DNA of 64,000 nucleotides, taken from positions 12,845,682-12,909,681 of the forward strand of contig CM030841.1 of NCBI GenBank assembly GCA_018105865.1, in the 5' to 3' direction. The stretch's first letter is position 1. Each line of letters opens with the position of its first letter. The notes under the pieces were generated by a model. That model worked only from the letters and a program-made list of their open reading frames with translations. It made no database searches and was not told the DNA's origin. Position numbers and translations under genes: made by a program. The DNA comes from Metaphire vulgaris (Eukaryota > Annelida > Clitellata > Crassiclitellata > Megascolecidae). Below are positions 36,943 through 47,721 of the stretch, piece by piece.

Positions 36943-39900
36943 GCGTGCGCCTGCACACCAACATTATTGTTGATCTTTTAAAATTACTGAGTTGCTTACT
37001 TTGTCAGCATACTGAAGTTCCATGCAGAAAAGCTGCAAGTCACAGAATCAAATATTAAAATTCACCCATGGTAAATAAAATTATCAGTTGTTTCTATTTT
37101 TTCAACCCTATTCTGAATATAAAAATTCAAATATCAATATAGTCTCAAATACTGCACCTTACACCTTTTATTAAATCTTCAAATAGTTCAAGAGAAATCT
37201 GTACAGACAGCATACATATCAAATGCTACAATCAACCAAGTACCGGTACAACTGAAATTATAATACAACAAAAAAACAACTGCACACGAATATACATGAA
37301 TATACCTCTTTGTATAGTTTCTTGCTTTCGGGGTTATTGCGCAGAGCACGCTGAAGCAGCTGCCGTGCATTTGCTGGAGATAAATTGTCCTGCATTTCAT
37401 GATTGGCCCAAAGTACCCACAAATCTATCACAAAAGACCAGAATCAGTTGCTGAAAGCAACACAAACACAGAGATGCTACAGTATAATTTTCTGCACTAT
37501 CAAAATACTGCCGCTAAAGTCATCAAAGTCAAACGAGAATCATTTCTGGAAAATTCATTGGCCTTGCATGACATTTCACCTTACTCATCAAATCCTCCCC
37601 ATTAACTTCAATGATAACCACTATCATGTAAAGTTTGAAAACGACTCCATTAAAAAGGCGCACGGCAACATTTCCAAAGCAGGCTTCAAGCTAAATAAAG
37701 TATAAATTTTGTTACCCTCATTATGCGGGTGCAGTCGCATAAGATGGGAAAATATCTTTTCCACGGCAGCCCGCTCCTTCTGCAAAGTCAACAAACAATC
37801 ATATTTGAATCAAACTGTAAACAGTAAAAATAAAAATTTATAAATCTCATAAAAATTTACCAAAACTTAAATAATTACCGGGTACAAGAAATGGTGAATC
37901 TATCATGAAATAAACAACAGAGGGCACACAGTACGATAGAGGTCACACATGAATTTGTGAAGTACGTAACTATTTCTTACTAGAATAGGGGTCAAAATAA
38001 CAAAGTGATGACAAAAAGGTTTTGTAACATGATGAGAATGAATGGAAATGGACCATACACAGAATCAATGCTTTGCAATATCGTTGGAAAATAAAAATGG
38101 GATGGTAAGGCAAAGAAATGGAATGACAATAAAAAAACATGATATAAACAGGAAGCAATATTTCTTAAGCAAGCCATCTATCTGCAATGAATACAGTATA
38201 GTGGAGGTATCTCCATTGAATCTCACTGTCCAACTGTGTTAAAGAAGAATAGAAGCAAGAATATTAAAAATTACATTCACTGGAAAAATTTTATGAGTTG
38301 TGTAAATTTCACTGTTCACTACAGAAGCATTGATGGGTTATAGCTAGCTTGTAAGTCAAGATATAAAAACACATTTAAATGAGTTTTACAAACATCAGAT
38401 CCATAACCCGAGGAAACCCTCTTCTTTGGAATGCACTTCCAGTGACTGTGACATCAATCACATCTGTGGAACCATTCCTGACCGCACTCAAGACACATCT
38501 TTTTCGTGTCTCTTACGACTAACTACCGGAAAACCCTAGGTCTATCGTTCTGCATGAACTGATGAACTGCAATGTAAAATGCTCCTGACTTTAGCCTTAG
38601 CCATGCTATAGTGTTTCATAAATCATCTATGTAATAATAATAATAATAATAATTAGTAAAAGAAATCGATAAAATTTCAAGATAAACAAACCCTCTTCTG
38701 ACAAAACTCAATATGCTCTTTCCAGACTTCTAAGCTGCCCTGCAATATATCAATTTCACAGAAATACAATCATCTTCAGATGTGCAGAAAAGCAAAATTT
38801 CAACAGTTTCCAAACATATTACTTTGATAAACAAATTCAAAAGCATTAACTTTTAACCAGGTTAAGTTGTAAAAAAAGCTGTCTGACTTGATGAAAATTT
38901 TCAAATTTCAAGAAACAAAGACTTAAGAGATGAAAAACTTAATTTACCAACAGAGCAAAGACAAGTGCAAGAAGGACTTGATATCTCTTACTGACAAAGA
39001 ATAAAAGCATAATTAATCCCATTACCATCCAGTTTTCGGTAAAGTAACGTAGACTGGACTCAATATTACATTACCGGTACATTACTCAATATTATGTTAC
39101 GGCAAGTAGAGGGGTTAATGTGATACAACTCTGAGGACCAAACTATCTATAAAGACTTTTAGCAAAATAGATCAGTCAGAACTGTAGAAGCAATAAATGT
39201 ACCAGTAAGAACAAAAATTAGATAAATTCCAAAATGTCTACTTACTGGAAATCTTGAGCATGCCAGCTGTAATTAATATACAACAAAACTTTGTATCACT
39301 ATAACACACCTTACAAATCAGTATTGTCATGTTTAAGGCACAAGTATTAGAAAATATAATAAATGAGAGAAGTCATGGTTTATTTTTTAAATAATAATTC
39401 AATTTACTTGACCTCAAAACACTGTGACTTTACGCATACAAAATCATTTACCTCATACAGTTTATGTATTCGTCTCACTATACAGACATCGATTTCTTTT
39501 CTCAATCCAACGCATTTACTCTTCTGCAAAGTTAAGAACAAATATTAACAAGCACATAAACTAATACTATTAACCCCTTAACCGGGCGCGACGGCTCAGA
39601 GCCGTCCAGTTTACATTGAGTTACAGATTTATTCCCCAGTTAAGGGGTTAAAGAATAAAATCAATATAAAATTTAATTGAACTCCTTAATGACCAAATAT
39701 CAAAAAAGCGGTATTTAAATACAGGTTCAGTATCGCTCAATAGAAAATTACAAATGATTTATTATTTCCTAGTCGACTAGACCGAAGAATTAAAATTGAC
39801 CTAAAAAGACTGAAAGTAACTCACATTTCTACGGTGTTTCACCAGATCCAAAACAGACTTTTCATACTGTAATTGTAAAAGATATTAATTATGACTGCAA

Positions 39901-42900
39901 TTTAAGGAAATTACTGACCAAAAGCAATAAAATTACATTATAACTATAAATAGAATAAAATAATCAGATGATAACGAATAGTCTGCTTGCCTTTTCAAAC
40001 ATGTTATTGACAGCAATATCACCACCACACATCACGATCTAATCATGTCAAAAAGTAATCAATAAACTTCACAATAAAATCAAAACTTAAAACCATCGAT
40101 GCTTCAATGCACATAAAAAGTACTCACAAACTTTTCAACAGCAGAATTTGGGGCATTTTAGCAGCACAACATCCCAGCCAGAAAAGTAGTCCCTGCCCGA
40201 AAAGTAGTCTCCACCCCTTCCCAGCCTCCAGTGGCAGCCCCAGAAAAGTAGTCCCCGCCCAATCCTAAGAAGTTGCTAAAGAGGAAGAAAATAGTTCCCA
40301 AATAGATATAAAGTGTCACTAATATCAAAAACTATCATGCAATCACTCAAGTTTAATTATCATTATATTTGGATCTTTGAGCTTTGACTTTCTTTGCCCA
40401 ACACATATCAAAAGTATAAACTGAGATGCACTGATACATTAAAGCTGGGACATTTGCTGCTGAGCACACTGATGTAAACTCGCATTATCGTGCCAAATTT
40501 TGATTTTCATGCTGTGTACGTTAGTCATTCTTCCAAATATGCACTGTTTATTTAATTTCTGCATATGTAGATACTCATTACTTATGTTCATATCATTAGA
40601 TCATAACTCAGCAACTACTTTTCGGGTGCGCCAATACATGTAAGCCTGTTAAGAGGCTGGGATGCCGGGAACATTGTGCTGCTTAAAAAAACAAAACAAA
40701 TTTAGCATCTCTGATATCAAATGCATCCACTACCTCTATGTAGAACATAAAATCCTTCTTTTCTTTCGTTTTACGTCGAAGCTTGTACTCAAATTCCCGC
40801 CTCTTTTTCATAATTTTTCTAAAACAAGAGCAAATGATAAGAATTGATCACAGTCTGACAAATCAGCTTGATACTTCATATAATTGTAAATTAACTTCTA
40901 TCCAGCTAGTTCAACACAATGAACATCATCATGCATGGTACTCTCCTGTCATCCATTCTGTTGATGCATCCATACCAGTTGAGTGTTTTCATTCTAATTT
41001 TGTCGATAATTCTATCCTTTAGGTTGATACACTGTCTGGTGTCTTCGTTTTTATATTTTAAAGCTGGGTTACTCAAGGATTCTCCATAAGCAGGTCATTT
41101 GGCCATTAGCAGCCTATGTTCATCTGTTTCTTTCATGCATCATGTTTCTGCACTGTATATTATCTCTACTATTGGGTTGTACAGTGTGACTTTTGTGTTT
41201 ATGTTTATGCCCATGCTGCTCCAGATTTCATAATCTCCCCATCATTTGCAGTCCTTTGGCAATATTTTGTTTAATATCCTCTTAATGACTCCCATTACTG
41301 ACAATTTCTCCTCCAACATAGATGAAACTTTCAACTTCTTAAATTGTTGTATTCTCTAATGCTATTCTAATTTGAACCTTTCCTTTTCTGTTGACTGCCA
41401 TGGTTTTTGTTTTCTTGGGGTTAATTGCAAGTCCTAATTTTTGCTTGTTAGATTGACTTCATTGGTCAGTGTTTGCAGATCTGATGTGTTGTCTGTGATC
41501 AGGCTGACATCATCTGAAACTTTATAGACTGTTTACATTTGAAATTTTCTCCACAGCATCTTATGCCTAGGTCCAGCTCTACAAGTGCTATTTTAAACAT
41601 TGCATTCAGGATGATAATGAAAAGTGTCAGAGATAGCATGCATCCTTGTCTCAGTCCTACATTTGTCCTAAACCATTCTGACAATTCAGTATCTATCTTC
41701 ACTGCTCTTTCTGACTTTTCATATATTGCCTGTATTAAACGGATGCGTCTTTCTTCAATGTCAGCACGTCTCAATGCTTGCCATACTGTAACGCTATAGG
41801 GTCATTCCACGTCAAATCAACACACTTTTGAAAAAAATCGGACGTCACCGTCTCAGATTTTGATGAAAATTGGCACAACTGTTCATCCCCATGAGTAATG
41901 TTGAAAACCATAATATTAGATTTTTGGGTCAACCCACGTCCAAACTATGGGTCATGAAAGTTTGGTCGACCTGCGCCAACTCGCGACAGTAAAACTGTAA
42001 TATCTCCACTTCTGTGATAGCTAGAGACATGATTTTTGCACCAAACTCTAGCTTTTTGAAAGCTCTATCTGGACCAATCATCAGGTACACCACAAGTTTG
42101 AAAACCAAAAGACGAGAAGCAGTCATAGCACACAATTTGACATTTCGACCAAACACGTATTCAACAATTTTTCTGATTTTATTTGTGGATAAGTCATAAG
42201 AATTATTGGTGAAAATTTCAGAGTGGGCACTCTTATAGTTTTTTGCAGTGATTAAAAAGAACGGCCTGCTTAAATGCAAATTCGCAATTTTAACATTCCT
42301 GTTGGACATTGCATTCACTAAGTGGCTGAGATAATTTAGTATGCCAGTGACATCTGGCACTAAGACAAATCCATGACAGTTTGTCTTACATTTATCAGTA
42401 TTTTTGTTTTTGTTTTCGATTTAATAAATTGTAATTGATACAGTAGTTTGCAAAATATCACTAATTAATACATAACAAACAGCAGAAGATGGAGCTCAAC
42501 AGCTTAGCACAGTTAATGAAATCAGGTCAGGTATTTGTTATGAGCTCTGTGTCCAGCTATTGATTTCTCCATGACATCTGTACAAAGTTCTCTGTTCCTT
42601 GCTATTTCTTCCACGGTCATTCGGTATCTTCAGTCAGTGTTTCCATTGAAATCCAGTCCTGCCGTGTTCAGATCCTCTTCCAATCCACCCACCCACCCAC
42701 CCATCATATTTTCGGTCTTCTTTTAGATCTTTCCCTTCTGGTTCATGACATGCTTAATGAATACTTATCTATTCAAGGTACTTACTTATTTACTTGACCG
42801 TACACTCTTGTTTTGCTATATATTGTCTGTGTTTTTATCTTTGTTCTTGTGTGAGAAGGCATTTATTTTGCTTGCAAAGGCTTAAATCAATATTAAATTA

Positions 42901-45900
42901 GGTACCTTAGTTTGATACAGTAACTTTCATGTAGAACGTGTAACTTAAAACATAAGTATTTCATAAGTTTTTACTGTTATAATACATTTAGCTGTCTTGC
43001 AGCTATGCAGTTTCATGCTATTAGTAGAATACCAGTTTTATTATTATTATTAACTAGACAATTTATATAGCGCAATAAGCAAGGCAAAAATGGCCAAAGA
43101 CAAGAGTGCTTTACAATATACTATGTATAACCGATGGTGAATAGGTAAGTCTTAAGATAATTTAGGAAAAATGTAAAAATGTCTTGGCCCGGATGTTCTT
43201 CAGTTTAATCCATACTGCATTTATGACCAAGAATACTAGTTACACCAAGTGCTAAAAGAAGAATTAACGTGAAACTGCACAATTTGTGTGCCTATTATGT
43301 TTAACACAGGTTGCTATTGATGTCAAGGCATTATTAGTTGGACTGATTAGCTGAGTTTGCTGTCTGAATAAGTTTTTCAAACTGCATTTCAGAGACAATA
43401 AGCGCCAGTGTTATCGGTAGACTGTCAGCAATGGCTTCATGTAGTGAAGTGGCTGGGACTTCTAATATTAAAAGTCTATCAAGCATTGCTGTGATCCTTT
43501 TAACTGTCACAAACAGAAGAAAACTCAGGGTTTGAGAGAGATCAGTGCAGGTGCAATCACAGCTCATCCATCACTTGGGCTTCAAATTGGTGACAAGGCC
43601 TGTACACAGTGTAGAAAGAGGATTTATAGTCTGGAATCTTATGAAATAGACAAAGAACCGCATTCTCAACTAAATACAGACGAATCAACTGGTGCCAGTG
43701 GTAATGAATCAGAAGAATTTATTCCTTCAGGTCAGCACCAGTTATTGGTTCTGAATTCGTCACTGAGCGAGTCTCCAGTTGTTAAAAAAAGCTTTCATCA
43801 GCAAGTTCGTGGATAAGAAACTTGCTAAAATGCAAGAGACTGTGAAAAAAGACTCAAAATGATAGCTGACAGTAATGAGTTTGAAGAAGAACAAGATGAT
43901 GAAGAAGAAAACGAAATGGCAGACAAATACACGAGTGAAATAATATCTCAGTTGAAAGAAAAGTTTAAGGAATGCTCCAAAAAAAGTGAAAAGATACAAG
44001 TTCTTTCAGTTCTGCCCAAAAGTTGGAGCATCAGAAAAACTGAACAAGAATTTGAAGCCTCAAACTACATGGTAAGGAAGGCAAAGAAGCTGGTAGAAGA
44101 ATGTGGTGTTCTGTCGACACCAAACCCACGTTCTGGTAAAACTTTGTCCACTGCCACTGTTGACAATGTCAGGCAGTTTTACTGCAGTGATGAAGTGAGT
44201 CGAATTATGCCGGGCATTAAAGACTGTGTTTCAATTATCGTTAATGGTCAGCGTCACCATATTCAGAAAAGGCTGGTACTGTGTAATCTAAGAGAAGCTT
44301 ATAAGCATTTTAAAGACAGCAATCCACGTGAAAAGATAGGGTTTTCAAAATTTGCAGAATTAAGACCTAAACAATGCATCCTAGCAGGGGCAAGTGGAAC
44401 ACATTCTGTCTGTGTTTGCGTGATCCATCAAAACTTGAAATTGATGTTCAGAGCAGCCAAAATGGATAAAGTAAGTCAAGGTTATACTTACCATAGCTGC
44501 TTTGCCGATACCCTATGCAATCCACCTTCCATTAAGTGCTGCTTGGGTTAGACTCCAAGATAAGTTAGAAACATACTTTGATGAGCAGATGATTGATAGG
44601 ATTGAATACAAACAGTGGACTACAACAGATAGGTCGACTCTTGAAACTAAAGTGCATTCTGTAGATGAATTCATTAGGATGTTCTTGGATGATATTCCAA
44701 AAGTGCGTCTCCATGATTTCATTGCTAAGCAACAGTTGTCATTTCTTCAGGACCGTAAGCAGAAGCTGATATCCGGTGAATTTATTGTTATTGGGGACTT
44801 CTCTGAAAATTACAGCTTTGTTATACAGGATGCAGCACAATCCTTTCACTGGAATAATATGCAGGCAACGATTCACCCATTTGTCTGCTACTATACACAC
44901 CAGAGTGCTGAAGCAGACAACTCTGAGTCATCTAATAAGCTGAAGCACGTCAGTTTTGTTGTAATTTCTGAATGCAATCAGCATGACACAATTGCAGTTC
45001 ATCTTTTTCAAAAACTTCTGATTTTATTCCTTACAGAACATGTTAACAGACCATCGAGAATGATCTACTTCTCTGATGGGTGTGCAGCACAATATAAAAA
45101 TCGCAAAAATATGGCAAATCTGTGTTGCCATGAAACTGATTTTGGCATGCCAGCAGAGTGGCACTTCTTTGCCACTTCCCATGGTAAGGGGCCATGTGAC
45201 GGAGTCGGTGGCACTATAAAGCGTTTGGCTGCTCGCGCTAGCCTCCAACGACCTTGCCAGGACCAGATTATGACGCCATATCAGCTGTTTCAGTTTGCCA
45301 AAGAAAAAATACCATCAGTGAGCTTCTGCTTTACTTCCACAGAGCAGTATGACCAGGAAACAGAGTTGCTGAGGACCAGGTTCGAGTCATCACGGTCTGT
45401 CGCTGGAACACACAAGCTACACTGCTGTTGTCCAGTATCAACCACGTCAGTTGCAGTGAAGGACTTTTCATTTTATAAACAATCAAGAGTCGAACAAGTC
45501 CTCCAGTTAGCGCCAGAAACAGTTCATGCTATAAGCATATCTGACATCAAAGGTTATGTTGCTGTAAAGTACGATAGCCATTGGTGGCTTGGCTGTGTGT
45601 TACAGACCTATCCAGAAGTTCGAAGCTGAAGTGAATTTTCTTCATCCTCATGGACCAGCACGATCATTTAAATATCCACAACATCCAGACATCCTAACAG
45701 TTTCATGCAAGGATATACTGACAACAGGACTTCAGCCATTGACAACCACTGGACGCGCATACACTCTGACACACGAAGAAACACGTGAGAGCTACGGAAG
45801 CACTTAACATTAAATTGGGATGACATTTCCTACTGTATGTCAAAGCAGTAGCTACATAATGTTTCTGTATCTTTACAATCAATGTTATTACACTTGTAAG

Positions 45901-46733
45901 AAGAAACAGATTAATTGGTGTAACAAGTGTCTCCATTTACTCAGCATTAGTATCAAGTTGCGAATTTGCATTTAAGCAGGCCGTTCTTTTAATCACTGCA
46001 AAAAAACTATAAGAGTGCCCACTCTGAAATTTTCACCAATAATTCTTCACAATGTAAGACTTATTCACAAATAAAATCAGAAAAATCGTTGAATACGTAT
46101 TGGTCGAAATGTCAAATTGTGTGCTATGACTGCTTCTCGTCTTTTGGTTTTCAAACTTGTGGTGTACCTGATGATTGGTCCAGATAGAGCTTTCAAAAAA
46201 GCTAGAGTTTGGTGCAAAAATCATGTCTCTAGCTATCACAGAAGTGGAGATATTACAGTTTTACTGTCGCGAGTTAGGTCGACCAAACTTTCATGACCCA
46301 TAGTTTGGACGTGGGTTGACCCAAAAATCTAATATTATGGATTTCAACATTACTCATGGGGATGAACAGTTGTGCCAATTTTCATCAAAATCTGAGACGG
46401 TGACGTCCGATGACTGTGTTGATTTGACGCGGAATGACCCTATATAAATGATGATGCCATTGCTACAAACAGGTGTTACGCGTGCGATTCCAGTGTGTCA
46501 TTGAAAAAAATAACCGGCTCCATCGGATCCACCGGCACCTTTGAGTATAAATATAAGAGGCGTTATAAAAATGCTACATTACATTACATTACCGATTATA
46601 CGGATCAACAACAAATAAAATGCCAGTGACGCCGGCATTACCTGGTCTCCTCTACAGTAAAGAGGCCAATTTTTTCCATTCCTTTCATCTCCGGAATCAT
46701 GTCCTGGAGCGTTCTTTCAGCATTCTCAGCCAT
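28828..46733 (-). CDS. UTP6: UTP6, SSU-processome HAT-repeat protein, 22 exons
   Basis: UTP6 is a nucleolar subunit of the UTP-B part of the small-subunit processome, needed with U3 snoRNA for 18S rRNA maturation. Exons in order: 46733-46642, 40818-40734, 39866-39825, 39523-39452, 39266-39246, 38739-38692, 37779-37716, 37424-37306, 37032-37000, 36587-36546, 36104-36035, 35355-35271, 34770-34667, 34246-34190, 33656-33580, 32820-32743, 32171-31989, 31222-31139, 30923-30814, 30388-30325, 29957-29885, 28991-28828. All phases join, giving 1,767 nt, 588 residues and a TGA stop (human about 597). The N-terminal UTP6 domain starts MAENAERTLQDMIPEMKGME and continues with EFEYKLRRKTKEKKDF. HAT-type helices follow, for example VLWANHEMQDNLSPANARQL, ILKGELSLVVYKNAV, SLNVWIWQLKLQML and the C-terminal IWMKYLDLETKHPLGDP. 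The acceptors of exons 10 and 20 are weak. A block expected between exons 12 and 13 is missing. A 4.6-kb transposon sits in intron 1. I found no frameshift. Confidence 0.96.
29560..29755 (-). repeat. SINE-like, tRNA-headed, in UTP6 intron
   Basis: The minus strand carries TAGCTCAGTTGG (29734-29745), a standard tRNA A box, near GGATACC at the 5' edge. The downstream part contains a GCGCTTTATG-type motif. I see no good B box, so it is a diverged or partial copy. Confidence 0.45.
30571..30604. promoter_or_regulatory. Perfect 15-bp hairpin with paired TCAAGGTCA sites
   Basis: Two perfect 15-bp arms are separated by the loop GAAG (30586-30589). Each arm contains TCAAGGTCA or its complement, the extended half-site bound by ERR/SF-1-type nuclear receptors. 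It lies in a UTP6 intron. Binding is inferred; it may be only the edge of the neighbouring inverted-repeat element. Confidence 0.4.
30602..30729. mobile_element. Short inverted-repeat element
   Basis: Begins TAATTGTAATGGCAAAT and ends ATTTGCCATTACAATTA, with further pairing at GTAGG/CCTAC. It has about 22-bp inverted ends and a 128-bp total length. No coding capacity; superfamily unknown. In a UTP6 intron. Confidence 0.6.
31446..31502. repeat. (ATC)n microsatellite
   Basis: An ATC/TCA trinucleotide array with one ACC interruption, in a UTP6 intron. Confidence 0.95.
31784..31952. mobile_element. hAT-like MITE in UTP6 intron
   Basis: A 169-bp element with ends CATGGGCGCCC and GGGCGCTCATG. The flanks TAGTGAAA (31776-31783) and TAGTTAAA (31953-31960) match at 7 of 8. 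It lies close to the 3' side of exon 31989-32171. Confidence 0.75.
32271..32560. repeat. Local direct duplication
   Basis: Segments 32271-32381 and 32448-32560 are near-identical (about 111 bp, few differences), separated by 66 bp that begins with a TTAACCCTTTGGCTG mini-element end. In a UTP6 intron. Confidence 0.85.
33190..33480 (-). repeat. SINE-like, tRNA-related region
   Basis: The minus strand at 33382-33457 has a tRNA-like head: an A-box-like GATAGATTGGTA (33429-33440) and a B-box-like GGGTTTGACTTCC (33388-33400). The rest is a body of unknown origin. In a UTP6 intron. Confidence 0.4.
35012..35106. repeat. (AT)n microsatellite in UTP6 intron
   Basis: An AT run with a short CAC interruption. 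It lies in the intron between UTP6 exons 35355-35271 and 34770-34667, where a conserved protein block is missing. Confidence 0.97.
35388..35438. repeat. (CT)n microsatellite
   Basis: A CT run of about 25 units, about 33 bp upstream (in the UTP6 sense) of the exon that starts at 35355. It may extend the polypyrimidine context of that intron. Confidence 0.97.
35798..35963. mobile_element. hAT-like MITE
   Basis: Left end CAGAGGTTCTCGAAC and right end GTTTGAGAACCTT; the last bases of the right terminus have decayed. In a UTP6 intron. Confidence 0.55.
36911..36950. repeat. (AC)n microsatellite
   Basis: An AC run of about 18 units followed by a GC-rich ACGCGTGCGC segment, in a UTP6 intron. Confidence 0.95.
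38398..38655 (+). pseudogene. LINE C-terminal fragment, antisense in UTP6 intron
   Basis: The plus strand encodes TRGNPLLWNALPVTVTSITS and FLTALKTHLFRVSYD, the C-terminal tail of a CR1/L2-like ORF2, followed by a 3' region ending in a TAA repeat (38628-38653). It is 5'-truncated and inserted opposite to UTP6. Confidence 0.7.
39570..39651. mobile_element. TTAA-flanked mini-element
   Basis: An 82-bp unit bounded by TTAA, with ends CCCCTTAACCGGG and CCCCAGTTAAGGGG and an internal hairpin GACGGCTCAGAGCCGTC. Related left ends occur at 32395 and 50041. PiggyBac-like by its TTAA borders. In a UTP6 intron. Confidence 0.6.
40160..40683. mobile_element. 524-bp MITE with internal GAAAAGTAGTC repeats
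   Basis: Inverted ends AGCAGCACAACATCCCAGCC on the left, and GGCTGGGATGCCGG...TTGTGCTGCT on the right. The flanks are TTTT and TTAAA. Next to each end lie copies of GAAAAGTAGT (three on the left at 40180-40255, one inverse near 40615). In UTP6 intron 2. Confidence 0.7.
40905..41794 (-). pseudogene. LINE reverse transcriptase fragment
   Basis: The minus strand reads SVTVWQALRRADIEERRIRL, then EWFRTNVGLRQGCMLS and LTLFIIILNAMF, which is reverse transcriptase block B/C. A degraded ADDIVLIS catalytic block, a thumb region and a C-terminal IDKIRMKTLNWYG motif follow. Several stops and shifts are present. The frame runs right up to the edge of the DNA transposon at 41799 and does not resume beyond its far end. 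Confidence 0.8.
42530..42770 (-). repeat. LINE 3' fragment nested in the transposon
   Basis: The minus strand encodes a degraded C-terminal block like GRPKRWVDGLEEDL, which is repeated at 55565-56290 and 63300-63800. It sits between the left inverted repeat and the transposase. Confidence 0.65.
43040..43275 (-). repeat. LINE/SINE 3'-end-like segment nested in the transposon
   Basis: Contains TTATATAGCGCAATAAG, TGCTTTACAATAT and a TTATTATTATTA edge, motifs typical of LINE-derived 3' tails in this window. No coding part. Confidence 0.45.
43431..45807 (+). pseudogene. Transposase of the long-TIR element, frameshifted
   Basis: Five overlapping frames together make one protein. The N-terminal part holds CCDPFNCHKQKKTQGLREIS and IGDKACTQCRKRIY, a Cys/His cluster that probably binds DNA through zinc. 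An acidic linker follows, then a helical DNA-binding-like stretch (PKSWSIRKTEQEFEASNYMV). The catalytic part holds VIGDFSENYSFVIQDAAQ, IYFSDGCAAQYKNRKNM and WHFFATSHGKGPCDGVGGTI, where the Asp of GDFSENY and of SDGCAAQYKN are likely metal ligands and the third acidic residue may lie in the GKGPCDG box. The C-terminus continues in another frame with EVNFLHPHGPARSFKYPQHP. Frames break near 43475, 43787 (A run), 43850, 44555 and 45610. This family is common as an uncharacterised protein in invertebrate genomes; this copy cannot be active as written. Confidence 0.8.
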
Positions 46734-47611
46734 TTTAAAGGCTTACGACACAATAATTATTTCTTTTAAAGTTCTAATTCACACGGCACACGCTGCACAA
46801 TATTCTTGTTTTGCTCTTCTGCATCAATATTCAATACCATAGATTTATTATTATCAATACTGCCAGTAAAACTGTTACTGTGTACACTGTACAGTGTAAT
46901 GACCTTTTTCCATGCCGTTTTCCATTGTAATAAGTAGTATTCTATGAAATTTCCTGTTTTTGATTATTTGTAAAAAGTGAAATTGTTGACGTCAACCTCT
47001 CTTGACCCCGTCTCCTGTCAACAACTGTCAAACTTTTTCAAACCCCCTCCCCCTAAATTGTTGACGTAATTAATGGACAGCCCCTATTATGAAAATCCGA
47101 CAAAAAAATATGGCAAAAGCACAGAACAGGACAGATGAGGACTTGCCGGTGACGGATAAGTACTGGTAGAAAGTTTATTTACAAAATTTAGAGGGAGAAA
47201 AAAATTGCAGTGAACGCAATGATTCCTATGAGTCTATGACAAACTGGTACAGATAAATTCAGTATCTAACAGTGGTTCTCACACAGGGCAGTCCCTACTG
47301 AACCACTTTAAACCTTATTATATTATATTATCTAATTTGATCTGGTACAGACAGCTGAGAGTGCCTGAGACAGATCACCACATGTATTAAAAAACGAAGT
47401 GGCAACACTGTTGACCAATCGACCAATCAGTGACTGTTGGAGAGTCTGAGCGGAGTTTAAATTACGTTTGTAATTATTTTAATTGATCAGCAGTTTCTTC
47501 ATTTTATTTGACAGGAAAATCTGTTATTTTGCATGTTAGAGTGAGTGTTGCCTTCTTCACGCTACAATATAATATTTTGATATAGCTAATTTTGATGAAC
47601 CATTTGTGCCT

Positions 47612-47679
<68 letters not shown>

Positions 47680-47681
47680 CT

Positions 47682-47721
<40 letters not shown>

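Larger units (their letters stand above)
41799..46440. mobile_element. 4.6-kb DNA transposon with ~490-bp inverted repeats
   Basis: The left terminus GGGTCATTCCACGTCAAATC is mirrored by GATTTGACGCGGAATGACCC at the right. The similarity extends about 490 bp inwards (41799-42289 against 45954-46440), with few mismatches. TATA flanks both sides (41795-41798 and 46441-46444), which can be read as a 4-bp target duplication, though TATA is itself a palindrome. The interior carries a plus-strand transposase broken by frameshifts, plus LINE 3' ends near 42530-42770 and 43040-43270 that must have inserted later. It lies in UTP6 intron 1, and its transposase is opposite in sense to the gene. Superfamily not settled; a 4-bp duplication with long inverted repeats would fit Sola-type elements. 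Confidence 0.9.

Noticed and set aside
41499..41799. A host gene on the minus strand within UTP6 intron 1
   Set aside because: The translation is reverse transcriptase, hence a LINE remnant.
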